Positions 27,043 to 38,079 of a DNA stretch of 64,000 nucleotides are shown one piece after another. The translations under genes and the position numbers were made by a program. The notes beneath the pieces are model-generated. The model made no database searches. It saw only the letters and a list, made by a program, of their open reading frames with translations, and was not told the DNA's origin. Every line of letters begins with the position of its first letter. Position 1 is the first letter of the stretch. The DNA comes from Cordilura impudica (taxonomy: Eukaryota > Arthropoda > Insecta > Diptera > Scathophagidae). The DNA lies in assembly GCA_963682025.1 (NCBI GenBank), contig OY821520.1, positions 241,201,414-241,265,413 of the forward strand. Direction: 5' to 3'.

Positions 27043-28329
27043 ATTTAAAGCATTAATCTGTGATTTTCTGGAATAACCGCATATGTCAATTTTTGTCAGT
27101 TTTGAGTTAACAGTGCCAAATATATTAATTTTTAACGCTCTTTACATGTGTTAAATTTTTTAAAAAAAAATATTGACCATTTCTGAGTTTTTTCTTTAAA
27201 TAACGACGAAACTTAAATGTTTATTAAATTAATTTGCAGCACTATCGACGTATGTCAACCTACGTTTGATCGCTGACAAATTATTTTCTCAGAAAAGGAC
27301 ACATAGCGACATACGTTGTTATTAATGAAAAAATTCAAAATAATTTCGGATTAGTTTTCAGTGTATAACCACTTATAAAAAACTTGTGTGTTTATTTCTG
27401 TTATTTTTGTGATTATTATTCTTGATACGTTGTTATATTCTCATCGACATAAGTTGTTTTATCTGCACACACTTTAAGTGTTATTTACATATTGTTTTTT
27501 CGTCCTTCTCTAGGATCTATTCCTCTGAAGATTTTTGACTCAAAATTTTATATAAAGTATTTCTTGCCTATATCTACAGGTCTATTAAATAAAAAGCCCT
27601 AAAAACTTTATATCGAGCCCATAACTTCAAATATAACGTTTTTTGGCTCCCCTGAACATTTTGATTTTATGACATACGCGGTTATTTTAGAAAACACAGT
27701 AATAACACTATACATAAATTTTTTTGCAAGTTACATAAAAAAATTGATAACTTGCCATTTTTTTATGGTTAAGAAGCTAACAAATTAATTTGCTTTATAG
27801 TTTGGAATTTTCACAATGTTGCAATATACAAGTTCTTAGATAATTGTGTAGTTACACACAATCACGTACAACCATGAAAGTTAATTTTGTGTTTCTAAAA
27901 AATTAAAATTTAATTTAATTTTAAAAGTTAAGAATACTTCGATTTTTTTAATTTTTTATGGTAAACAAATTAATTTGCTTCATTATTTGAAATTCTAACA
28001 AACTTGACTTGTACAAAAATACTTTTGACGTTGTTTGTCAAATAAAAAAATTTATTTGTTTAAGTCAACAAAAACTATTTTGTTAAAATTAAAAGTAAAA
28101 TGGATTTTAATTTTTGTTGTTCATTACGCATTCAATTCCGACCCCATTGAAAATATGTTAAATTACCTAAGTCTTTCTTTTTTAACTTATCTTCAAAAAT
28201 TTAATATTTTCACAAATGGATTGCTTAACTGATATAAATTAATTATTAAAAATACAATATTATATTTCAGCATTTATTTATTTTTTTCTGTGTAGATAAT
28301 AAATGCTTGTGGGTATTTTTTTTGAATAT
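27043..28329. other. Remaining lectin intron, no gene
   Basis: AT-rich DNA between the right end of hAT element 2 and lectin exon 2. I see no transposon ends or coding beyond short random frames. Confidence 0.6.
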
Positions 28330-28334
28330 CTTAC

Positions 28335-28449
28335 CTGTAAATGTTTTCGTTAACAGTTCATTCATTTCCTGGGATTTTTCTAATGTATCAATTGTTAAAA
28401 GTTCCATATTTAAATTTTTGCACAGTTCCGACGAGTCCTTCCAAGTGTA
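28335..28449 (-). CDS. C-type lectin, exon 2
   Basis: Begins after acceptor tttgcag| (minus strand) with 'YTWKDSSELCKNLNMEL', continues 'LTIDTLEKSQEMNELLTK' and ends TFT plus one base before donor |gtaagat. This is the first helix region of a C-type lectin fold; the Cys in 'SSELC' is the first canonical cysteine. Phase 0 at the start and phase 1 at the end agree with exons 1 and 3. The preceding intron is only 84 bp (28450-28533). Confidence 0.88.
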
Positions 28450-28533
28450 CTGCAAATTCGTATCGTTTCATTTGAGTGGGTATTATTAACATTTATTTTA
28501 TTTTATAAATTCACAACAACAACAACAAAATAC

Positions 28534-28656
28534 CTTGCCTTCCGGTTCTATATAATATTCATTATTTTTAGATGATATAAATAATTTTTCAGTAGGTTTA
28601 GGTGAAGCTTGACTTACGAAAGCTGTGATAAGAATAATTAGCTTAAGACGTCTCAT
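28534..28656 (-). CDS. C-type lectin, exon 1 (signal peptide)
   Basis: 41 codons from ATG. 'MRRLKLIILITAFVSQASP' is a clear secretory signal peptide (basic start, hydrophobic core, cleavage likely after the Ser-Gln-Ala segment). The sequence runs to '...IEPEGK' before donor |gtattt. With exons 2 and 3 the protein is about 167 residues, the usual size of fly secreted lectins that bind microbial or self glycans in haemolymph or secretions. The donor is weaker than consensus, but the join gives a normal lectin N-terminus. Specific ligand and orthologue unknown. Confidence 0.85.
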
Positions 28657-28670
28657 GTTGAGAGCAAAAT

Positions 28671-28704
28671 AATGACTGAGTTCCCCTTCATAGATATTTA
28701 TATT
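28671..28704 (-). promoter_or_regulatory. Probable core promoter of the lectin gene
   Basis: On the minus strand TATAAATA (plus 28695-28702) is followed about 25 bases later by TCAGTC (A at 28677), an arthropod-type initiator. This would give a 5' UTR of about 20 bases before the ATG at 28656. The TATA-to-start spacing is slightly short of the usual 28-31. Confidence 0.55.
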
Positions 28705-28734
28705 TTCATATTTGATTTAGTTTAATAATACTAA

Positions 28735-29530
28735 AACAAGTAGGATAATTATAGTCGGTCTAGACCGACTATACGATACCCTATACCATGGTTTAGAGAT
28801 CCTATCTTTTCGGTCCAACTAATTGGATATAGAAAATATGCATAAACCAAATTTGAGTGGCTTTGTTATAATTTTTTTTGGCTGCAGATATGAAAAAGTT
28901 CATATCGGGTGCTATATTTATATATGGGCTAGGTCGAAAAATGGACCGATCCTGACCATATTTGGTAAAGTCACTTATATTTTGAAAAAATATATACAAA
29001 CCAAATTTGGAAAAAATCTGTGCAATATTTTTAATTTTTGATAGATTTAAGGGAAGATCGGGAAGCAGTTCTATATGGGGCCTATGACTAAGAATTGTCC
29101 TGTAGGGATTATTTTTGGACTAGTGATTAATGGATATAATAAACATATACAAACCCAATTTGACTGAGATCTATATGATAATTTGGATCTTATGGCAATT
29201 TATGTCGATTTCATAGGGGTCATTTGTATTGGGACTAGGTCTGAACATGGGCCGAATTTCACCAATTTCAATTGCGTTCATCCTATGGCCGATAAAAGCT
29301 TATATAACAAATTTCATCAAAATATATTCATATTTGCGACCTGTAGTTTGATTACAAGGTTTACATGGATACACAAACGGACGGACGGACATCGCTAAAA
29401 CGCCTCAGAAAGTAATTTTGAGACGATCGGTATAATAAAAGATGGGTCTAGGTCAAATATTATTGGTAGTTACAAACAGCAGCACAAAGTAATTATACCC
29501 AAACCACATAGTGGTATAGGGTATAATAAA
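28735..29530 (+). repeat. Dispersed repeat family E, full copy
   Basis: About 795 bp. The left end carries a 24-bp perfect palindrome (28750-28773; half-site TATAGTCGGTCT) followed by 'gataccctatacc'. The right end has the inverse 'ggtatagggtat' near 29512. It holds a (GGAC)n stretch near 29378-29393. The minus-strand copy is at 42776-43562, with fragments at 1807-2030 and 24106-24252. The (GTCY)n core recalls the mini-me/DINE class of dipteran repeats (named from memory). Short open frames inside are not maintained between copies. Confidence 0.8.
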
Positions 29531-29924
29531 TGTCGTGAAGTATTTTGTAGATTGCGGTTTCAGTTCTAAGATATTTTGTTCAAGTACGAATAACCCTGTT
29601 TTGCAATTTTATATATAAAAACAATATACATATGTATATACTATATTTATTTTTTTTATCAAATTTTTATTTAAGGTCTTTGAATTATTTATGTTTTTGA
29701 AACCCAGCCAGCAAATAGATTCGTAAAAGGCTTTTTTTTAGATTAAACTACATATTACTTTTGGTTGTTGAAAGCTTTGAATTGAGTTTTACCACTGCAA
29801 ACATGAGGCTACTGACATGCATTTCTATTTTTGAACACAATAAGTGCGAGTAGTAGGGATATGCGGGTTCTAACGCACTTTTTCAGTACAAGCGTGGTGC
29901 AAGGGGCGTGGCACCGCCCACTTT
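29531..29924. other. AT-rich spacer, no gene
   Basis: Nothing recognisable. The last 60 bases (29860-29924) become GC-richer and lead into the minisatellite. Confidence 0.5.
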
Positions 29925-30112
29925 TCGTGTGTGTGTGTGTGAGAGGAAGAGGGGCGTATGTGTGTGTGAGGGAGAGGGAGAGGGGCGTGTGTGTATGTGT
30001 GTGTGTGTCTGTGCGAGGGAGAGGGGCGTGTGTGTGTATGTGTGTGTGTGAGAGAGGGAGAATGTCGTGTGTGTGTATGCGTGTGTGGGGGAGGGGCGTG
30101 TGTGTGAGAGTC
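29925..30112 (+). repeat. (GT)n/(GA)n minisatellite
   Basis: Roughly six copies of a 25-40-bp unit made of 'gaggggcgtgtgtgtatgtg' and 'agagagggaga'. Alternating purine-pyrimidine and purine-only blocks could adopt Z-DNA or triplex forms. Open frames on both strands (Thr-His or Cys-Val repeats) are by-products. Confidence 0.9.
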
Positions 30113-30159
30113 ATAACTGATAAAGAGGTCATAAAGATCAAGATCACAGAAGGTGAAAT

Positions 30160-30395
30160 ATATACGTAAATGTACCTAATATTTCAACAATTAGTCATAC
30201 AAGATAAGAAGTGCATAAAGGTCAATACTGATAAGAACTATATAACTGATAAGAATGTTACAATTAAGCAAAAAATGTACATAACTGTACCTAATATTTT
30301 AACAATTAGTTACACAGGATAAGAAGTAAATAACTGATTAGAAGGTCATAAAGGTCAACACTGATAAGAAGATGTGTGTAATTGTGATTGGGGGA
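30160..30395 (+). repeat. 'ctgataagaag' repeat cluster (element D head type)
   Basis: Irregular repeats of 'ataactgataagaagtacat' and 'gataagaaggtcataaaggt'. The same motif recurs at about 34205-34500 and 45420-45500, in the last case just upstream of an orphan ORF. Confidence 0.7.
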
Positions 30396-30691
30396 TACAA
30401 AGCTGTGATCTGTGGATACAAACTTATGATTGGGGATGAAGATAGCTATAATTGGGGTGATACAAACCTTTGAGGTGGGTAGAAAACCTGTGAGCTTATA
30501 TAAATAGAAAAGATTTAGTTTTTTTTATTGGTTTTTAATTTAAAATACAAATTTTTATTAATTACAATTATAGTTTCTTAACTTAAATTAACGTAAATTA
30601 AATTATAAATAAAATTAATATTAAATATGATTACAGTTTCTTAAAAATGTTTACAACATTTGTTGTACGTTGCAGTATATATATATATATA

Positions 30692-31003
30692 TTATTTCTT
30701 AATGGTGAATGTAGCGGGGTGAGCTGTATGTTTACCAAAAATTCGTATGTTTAGATCGAAAAGTTTTTGTGTTAACTGATAACGATCATAAAATTGTTTA
30801 CATGCACATGTATTAGTATAGTCATTTGTGAAACACATACAATCGTATTTGTGAAATTCATCATTTAAATATATAAACGGAGTAGAGATATTATTGTATA
30901 TCCTTAAGGTGTCAATCATTTCAGTGAACATTTGTTTATATGTTGAATCAATACAACAACCATATGATTTTAAGAGACGTTGTAATTCAGTTGAGGACAC
31001 CAT
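30692..31003 (-). CDS. Orphan 103-aa protein, Cys-containing
   Basis: A complete frame from ATG to stop with more complex composition than its AT-rich surroundings. Notable is the Cys-dense segment 'DCMCFTNDYTNTCACKQF' preceded by 'CCIDSTYKQMFTEM'. There is no signal peptide or membrane segment. I do not recognise the family. It lies between two 'element D' repeat clusters (30160-30395 and 33484-33540), so it may belong to that mobile element rather than to the host. It could also be chance. Confidence 0.4.
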   Translation of the reverse strand: MVSSTELQRLLKSYGCCIDSTYKQMFTEMIDTLRIYNNISTPFIYLNDEFHKYDCMCFTNDYTNTCACKQFYDRYQLTQKLFDLNIRIFGKHTAHPATFTIKK

Positions 31004-31079
31004 TCTAATATAAACTTCGCACCTCAGATCAGTAACTGATGAATATTTAACTGAATAAAGATATTATATACATATTTAT

Positions 31080-33415
31080 ATATTTACAGTTTTTTTTTTT
31101 ATTATAAATTTATTGATATATTTACTTAGCGATTGCTTTACTGTTATACTATTGTTACAAAAATATTATTACTATTAATATACAATAGTATCGAAAGAAA
31201 AATATCACAAGTAAATTAAAATTAGAAGAATGTGATAACAATTTCAATCCCACAAGAAAAAATATTAATAATTAAAATTATATAATTAAACTACTTAAAT
31301 AAAATATAAATAAATAAATAAAATATTTAAAACTAATATTAAGATAATAAAATAAATAATATAAGTAAAATAATTACTCTTAAATAATTAAAATAAACAC
31401 TAAGATAATAAATAATATACATAAAATAATTAAAACTAAAAATCAAATAAATAATATTAAAACTAAAATTGCAATAAAAACCATATAAAGTAAATTAAAA
31501 GATATAAAAAAAAATAAAATAAATATAAATATAAATAAAGCAAATAATAAGACGATAAAAGTAAATAATATATATAAAATAAATAAACTAAAATAACAAA
31601 ATCAAATACGAGAATAAGATAAAAAATATAAAATAAATAAAATACATAAAACAAATAAAATAAATAAAACATATATAATAAAACAAATTAAAATAAAATA
31701 CATCAAAAACACGTAAAATTAATAAAATAAAAATAATAAAATAAAATAAAATAAAATAAAAAAATATATAAAAGAAATAAAATAAATCAAAAATATATAA
31801 AATAAACAAAATATATAAAATTTATGTTAAAATAATAAAGTAAATAAAAAATTAAAAGTAAAATAAATACAATTAAAAATAAAATTAAAATTAAAATGTA
31901 AATATAAAGCAAATGAACTGAATAAAATAAACAAAAAATAAAAAGAAAATAAAACAAATAAAAAATATAAATAAAGCAAATAATGAGATAATTAATATAA
32001 ATAAAATATATAAAATAAATAAAATAAACCAATTAACTTCAAATTGAATACAATAAAATAAATAAAATAAAATAAAATATAGTAAAATAAAATAAAATAA
32101 TATAAAATAAAATAAAATAGAATAAATTAAAATAAAATAAAATAAAATAGAATAAATTAATATAAAATAAAATAAAATATATAATATAAATAAAATAAAA
32201 AAGAAATAAAAATAAAATGAATAAATAAAATAAACAAAATAAATAATAAATAAAAAAATAAATAAAATAAATAATTAAAATACTTAAATAAAACAAAATA
32301 AATAAAATAAAATGAATAAAACATATAATAAGACAACAAAATGAATAAAATAATTGAAATAAATTAAACAAACACATATGTAAATTGAATAAAATGAAAT
32401 AAATAAATAAAATAAAATAAAATAAATAAAATAAAAATTAAAAAAAAAAAAATAAATAAAATAAAATACAATAAATGAAATTAATAAAATAAATAAATAA
32501 AATAAAGTAAATCAAATAACAGTAAATAAATAACTAATTAATAAAATAATAAAATAAACAAAAAAAAAAAAAAAAAAATAGTAAAATAATTGGTTTTATT
32601 TGTGTCAAAAAAAAATAAAATAAATCCAAAATACGTAAAATTAATAAAATAATAAAATAAAATAAAATAAAAAAATATATAAAAGAAATAAAATAAATCA
32701 AAAATATATAAATTAAACAAAATAAATAAAATAAATGTTAAAATAATAAAGTAAATAAAAAATTAAAAGTAAAATAAATACAATTAAAATAAAATTAAAA
32801 TGTAAATGTAAAGAAAATAAACTGAATAAAATAAACAAAAAACAAAAAGAAAATAAAACAAATAAAATATATAAATAAAGCAAATAATAAGATAATTAAT
32901 ATAAATAAAATATATATAATAAATAAAATAAACCTATTAACTTTAAATTGAATATAATAATATAAATAAAATATAATAAAATAAAATAAAATAAAATAAA
33001 ATAAAATAAAATAAATTAAAATAAATTAAAATAAAATAAAATATATAATATAAATAAAATAAAAAAGAAATAAAAAATAAAATGAATAAATAAAATAAAC
33101 AAAATTAATAAAATAATAAAAAAATAAATAAAATAAATAATTAAAATACTTAAATAAAACTAAAGAAATAAAATAAAATAAAATGAATAAAACATGTAAT
33201 AAGACAACAAAATGAATAAAATAAATGAAATAAATTAAATAAAAAAAAATGAAATAAATAAATAAAATAAAATAAATAAAATAAAAAATTAAAAAATAAA
33301 TAAATAAAATAAAATACAATAAATGAAATAAATAAAGAAAATAAAGTAAATCAAATAACAGTAAATAAATAATTAATTAATAAAATAAACAAAATAATAA
33401 AATAAACAAAAAAAA
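31080..33415. repeat. AAATA-rich satellite, 2.3 kb, with an internal ~840-bp duplication
   Basis: Dominated by aaata/aaataaat units. Large blocks repeat in the same order about 840 bp apart: 'gtaaaattaataaaat' near 31715 and 32635, and 'agtaaaataattggttttat' near 32579 and 33418. Apparent Phe/Tyr/Ile/Leu-rich frames on the minus strand are artefacts. Confidence 0.85.
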
Positions 33416-33640
33416 ATAGTAAAATAATTGGTTTTATTTGTGTCAAAACATATACGAAAATTCCTATAAACCAGACCATTTCCAGATATAAAGCTGATCG
33501 TTAACAGATACGAAGCTGATCGTTAGCAGATATCAATTATTACAATAAACAGTATATGTAGATAATAAATTCTCAAAAGATATTGTAAAGACTAGGAAAT
33601 AATAATAAATAAAAAAAACTATATATCAATAGTAAATTTT
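33416..33640 (+). repeat. Element D tail segment
   Basis: 'tgtcaaaacatatacgaaaa' followed by three copies of a 22-bp unit (cagatataaagctgatcgtt plus two bases), then 'caataaacagtata'. The same block occurs at 47375-47600. Non-coding. Confidence 0.75.
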
Positions 33641-33808
33641 CTCAAAAATTTACTTTTGTTCAGTAAATTTTCTCAAAAATTTACTTTTTTTCGGTAAATT
33701 TTTGATATTAGATATAACTACAGAACTATCTTGAGTTATTATCTTAATAAATCTGAAGAAATATATATAATTTTCAACACAACATAAGGCCATAAATAAT
33801 ATAAATAA

Positions 33809-34183
33809 TCTATAATATTAATAGGATAGGCGATTTCTTGTGACCGATGTTTTGTTCTACCGTTTTATTCCGATTATGACCAAACTTATATTATTTGAAA
33901 GGTATTTCTTTTTAGCGGTTTTGCAGATTTTCAGATTTTTAATTTTTTTCTTTATTTTAAGTAAATTGCATTTAAAGTTGCTACTAACACATACATAAAA
34001 CTATACAATGCTATGTGTATGTTCATTAAATTTGTTAATGGGTTTGTAATAAAAATGAGTTTGTTTTTTGTATTGATTTCTGATTTGACTATAATTGATT
34101 AGCATACCCTTAGGGTCTTTATTTAATGAAAAAATAAAATTTCTTAGAATTTGCACTCGAATTTCGAGGGCTGAATCTGCTAG
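33809..34183 (+). mobile_element. Non-autonomous Helitron, family B, copy 2
   Basis: 375 bp, TCTATAATATTAATAGG at the 5' end. The 3' hairpin CTCGAA-T-TTCGAG is followed about 11 nt later by CTAG and a T. Preceded by A. Termini match the minus-strand copy at 40920-41300. No coding. Confidence 0.9.
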
Positions 34184-34191
34184 TCAATATA

Positions 34192-34840
34192 AATAGGTTT
34201 ATTATACTCAGATCACAACTAAGAAAAATGTATGTAACAGTACCTGTGCAAGGTAAGAAGTATGTACATAACTGATAAGAAGTACATGACTTCTGCGGTT
34301 ATGAGTTAATTAAAGAAATATAGATTTGATAAGAAGTACATAACTGATAAGAAGGTCATAAAGGTCATAGCTGATAAGAAGTACATAACTTCTGCGGTTA
34401 TGAGTTAATTAACTAAAAATACACTTGATACTGTCAATAAAAATTAACATGTTTCATGTTCACAATGAGTCATGTACCTAAATATAGATTTGATAAGAAG
34501 TGTATAGCTACTGGGGAAATGATTCATACATCTATGTATATATAGTTTATATTATGATTGTTAATGAGTACAACTATTTAGATTTAACTTTCACCCCGTG
34601 TGTATGGAACTTATTTCACTCCTGAAATTCACAAATAGAAATTAACATATTTTTTAGCAGATGATTTTGAATATATATTTGTTGTTGGAAACAAAAAAAT
34701 ATATATATATAAAGCTCAGATATAAAACTGATCGTTATCAGATATAAAACTGATCGTTATCAGATATAAAACTGATTGTTATCAGATATAAAGCTGATCG
34801 TTAGCAGATACGAAGCTGATCGTTTTGAATAATTATAATA
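34192..34840 (+). repeat. Short element D unit: head and tail repeats without an ORF
   Basis: Starts 'aggtttattatactcagatc', as at 45126. It has 'ctgataagaagtacata' repeats (34250-34500) and ends with five tandem 22-bp units (cagatataaaactgatcgtt plus two bases) at about 34717-34826. Head and tail join without the coding region seen in the 45-47 kb copy, so it looks like a deletion derivative. Confidence 0.65.
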
Positions 34841-35264
34841 AATTTTTATTTTTTAATATGTTATTCTAAATTAATAACAGATTTAATAAACAAAACAAAA
34901 TATATAATACATTATAAAACTCATCAACAATGCAATGGGAGTATTTGAAGAAAATACATAGAATCATAAATTTAATCAATCGAATTGCTTGAAAAAGTAT
35001 ATTGATTTGAATAACTATCATAGGACATCATTAGCTTAAAAATTCATTTGAACAAAGTTTTTTTTTTAAGTTGCATATCTTATCAATACAACAACTATAA
35101 AAATTTATTAGATTTTCCAATTCATGAAACTATTTTTAAATAATGAATATAAATAGGTTTGATTAAGTTATATAGTTGACCTTTGTTGTTGTTGTGTTGT
35201 GTAATTGTTTGGTTTTAGGTCATAAATAATGAAATAAAAGAAATTAAAAACTAAGAAGTTTTAT
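34841..35264. other. AT-rich spacer, no gene
   Basis: Nothing recognisable between the 22-bp repeats and the 3' end of the Penelope-like element. Confidence 0.5.
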
Positions 35265-35439
35265 ATTTTATTTCGCTGATTTTATTCTTCCGATATTACG
35301 ATCTGATTCGCAGATCATCTTCTGGGAACTGACAAAGATACATATATAATAACAATAATAATATTACTAATAAATCACAATTAACGCACAAAATATTTTT
35401 ATAATAACAATAATAATTACATTTTCAAATTTTAATTAG

Positions 35440-35606
35440 GTGGTTGCGTTGAGTTGAAAAACTTCTTCTCCTTTTGCAAGTTTATTACCAACTAATCTCT
35501 ATTTTGATCGTTTGTATTTATCTATTGTGTGTCTGTATATTTGTGCACATCTTTCCGTATCAGTTTTGTAATTTAATCTCTTATGTGATGGTACGTCAAT
35601 TATATG
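35440..35606 (-). pseudogene. Penelope-like endonuclease, C-terminal piece
   Basis: Continues the frame broken at 38080: after the duplicated target site it reads 'HIIDVPSHKRLNYKTDTER' then 'CAQIYRHTIDKYK' before a stop. This matches the end of the GIY-YIG domain in the family and confirms the hAT insertion point. Confidence 0.85.
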
Positions 35607-38071
35607 TACGGTGACCATACGTACTGTATTTTACAGAACAGTACTGTATTTCAATGCTCTGTACTGTAAAAAATTAATTCTTACAAAATGTACTGTTTTT
35701 TTTTTAATGTTCTGTTTTGTCCTGTATAATGAAAATTTTATTAACAGTCTACTTAAACTTGATTTCGTGATGATAAATTGCAAAAAATATATATGTATAT
35801 CTATTTATATTATAAAAATAAAACTGGCAACGCTTTACAAAACTTGCCATCAGGTGTGTTTAATATATTTACGGAATCTGAAGGTAAGAAAAGGACAGCT
35901 CTATATCACCGTGAATAAATGTGATTTTAACATTCCTGTTGTGTACGTAGCAAAGCAGGTAAATTAGTTGCAATAAAATTTAAATTATTCTGAGAATTAT
36001 TATTTTGTGTGTTATTTTATTAGATTCATGGCGCCCAGAAGAAAATGTTCATTCAATGTAGCGCTGCAAAAGGAGTTCCAATGCATAATAGAAACAACAG
36101 ACTCCAGTGTCGTAAAATGTGTCAAGTGTTTGTCAGTTTTTTCCATAGGAAATGGCGGCAGATTAGATATTCAGCAGCATTTGAAAAGTGTAAAGCACAA
36201 ACGCATGGATCTTTCTGCATCATGTAATAAAAAAATGACTTCATTCTACTCATCTAAAAAGTTTGATGATGATAGCAAAATTACATGCATTAACGAAGGA
36301 ACATGAGCGTACGACACGATTCAACACAGCCACTCTTTTCGCTCAAACGATTGCACATCTAAACTTATCAAAAATTGTTTTGATGAAAAATATTCATGTG
36401 CCCGAAATAAGTGCGAATCTATTGTTTGCAATGTGTTAGCACCCAACGCCATAAAAGAATTGGAAGAGGATTTGAAAACTGTACACTTTGTTTCAATATT
36501 TTCTGACTGCTCAAACCACGGAAGTACAAAAGTGTGCCCGATTCTTGTACAATATTTCACACTGCAAAAAGGTGTGCAAGTAAAAATTCTAGAAGTTGAT
36601 GAACTGAATGGAGAAACGTCTGATATTTTAAGTAAATATATTTTGAATTTGTTGAACAAATTTGACTTGAAAAGCAAATTGCTAGCATTGTGTGCAGATA
36701 ACACAAAAATAATCTTTCCACAAAAGTTCAACAGTCTATTGGTAAGACATTAATTGGTGTAAACTGTGCTGCCCATATAATAAAAAAGTGTGTCCAATCT
36801 TGTGTGGAATGCCTTCCAATCGACATTGAAATGGTTGCCGTAAAAATATATTAAAAATAAATTAATTTTTATTTATACAGTCCGCGTGGCAGAATTTAGA
36901 GAGCTTTGAGAAAGTGTAAATATGGAATATTGTAAACTAATGAGTTTTAGCAAAACGATGTGGCTTACTCTGAAGCCAGCAATAGAAAGAATTTTGAAAC
37001 TTTTTAAGACTCTTCAAAAATACTTTTTAGCACAACCAAAGTGTCCAACCGTTTTAAAAGATTTTTTAGAAATCCTTGTGCTGAAATTTGGCTTCAATTT
37101 GGGCATTGCCAAGCTTCTGTTATTCACAATTATATTTTAAAAATTGAATCACAGAAAATTACAATGGTAGAAACCGCTTTCCTCATAAACGAGCTCAAAA
37201 ACAAAATCATAGCACGTAAAGAAGAAAATTTTATTCCCTTTGAATTGAAAAAATCGATTGCTGCACTGGACCAAAAAGGTCACATTGATTTACATGAATT
37301 TCAATCGCATATAAAAATTTTTTATACTAATTGTCTTGACTACCTAAGCCAGTGGGACACCGCATTCGTGGAGGTTCAGGTTTTAAAATGCATTCTTCTT
37401 CGTAGAGCACCCTTATGGGATGAAGTTGAAAAATTTTTTTCTTTTATTTTGGAAAAAAGGAATGATCTAAATATAGAAGATGGTGAATTGTTTGATGAGT
37501 TTTCCTGCATAAAAAACTATGCAACTTCGGAAAAGATCAAAGAATGGGAAGAGAAAGAAATATGTGTAGAGGAAAGATGGATAGAAATCTTTAAATATTT
37601 TGGAGAAAATGATATATCTTTTATGCTCCAACTGAAAGAGTTTTTTCATTGTTAAATAATATTTGGACAAGCGAAAAAACACAAATGAAAGTAGAAACAA
37701 TGAAATCAATTTTAATTACAAAATGTAATTATAACTTAAGTTGCTTAGAATATAAAGCGTATTTAAAAAATAATAATTTAATCAAAAAAATATCTTCCGC
37801 TGAGAAATACGTATAAAACCAAAGATTGTAATACATCTAAATAAAACTTGCTTTAAATTGTTTTTATTATTATTGTATGTTGAATTTTTTATGTTTTCTT
37901 TTTTTTTTTTTTGATTATTACTAAGTATGACGAGTATATTGTGAAGTTCATATCTAGTCATGAAGACTTTTCTGTTTTTTTTTTTTTTTTTTTTGATTTA
38001 TTGACAAAATAAACGTTTCCTGAATGGAAAAAAATGTTCTGTATTTTCATTTCAAAAATATGGTCACCGTA
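35607..38071 (+). mobile_element. hAT transposon 3, inserted in the Penelope-like element
   Basis: 2,465 bp. Terminal inverted repeats TACGGTGACCATA at both ends. Exact 8-bp target duplication ATTATATG (35599-35606 and 38072-38079). The perfect duplication and ends show a well-preserved insertion even though its transposase frame is broken. The ends differ from those of hAT elements 1, 2 and 4, so it is a separate family. Confidence 0.95.
36028..37816 (+). pseudogene. hAT element 3 transposase, multiply frameshifted
   Basis: The N-terminal part starts 'MAPRRKCSFNVALQKEF' with a BED-like finger (C-x2-C in 'KCVKC', then 'GGRLDIQQHLKSVKH'). The catalytic region includes 'VHFVSIFSDCSNHGSTK' and 'KLLALCADNTK' (a likely second Asp), then 'GVNCAAHIIKKC'. 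The long frame 37041-37655 covers 'ESQKITMVETAFLINEL' to 'RWIEIFKYFGEND'. In another frame the C-terminal dimerisation stretch reads 'APTERVFSLLNNIWTSE'. At least four frame breaks make it non-functional. It resembles zinc-finger/hAT proteins without the 'DESTDV' form of the core. Confidence 0.85.
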
Positions 38072-38079
38072 ATTATATG

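Larger units (their letters stand above)
14945..28334 (-). other. 13.4 kb lectin intron packed with nested transposons
   Basis: Bounded by a donor (g|gtaagat, minus strand, 28334-28330) and an acceptor (tttctctag|, ending at 14945). Nearly all of it is described in separate entries: a dead hAT element with at least five insertions inside it. Small dipteran secreted lectins normally have introns of tens to hundreds of bases, such as the 84-bp first intron here. Confidence 0.8.

Noticed and set aside
28823..29398. Small frames within dispersed family E
   Set aside because: Not preserved between the two full copies of the repeat.
29809..30169. Thr-His-rich and Cys-Val-rich frames on opposite strands
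   Set aside because: Mirror products of the GT/GA minisatellite.
31463..33319. Several Phe/Tyr/Leu/Ile-rich 'membrane protein' frames on the minus strand
   Set aside because: They come from AAATA-type simple sequence and are not distinguishable from chance.
36321..36731. 136-codon minus-strand frame
   Set aside because: Antisense to the recognisable hAT element 3 transposase fragment.
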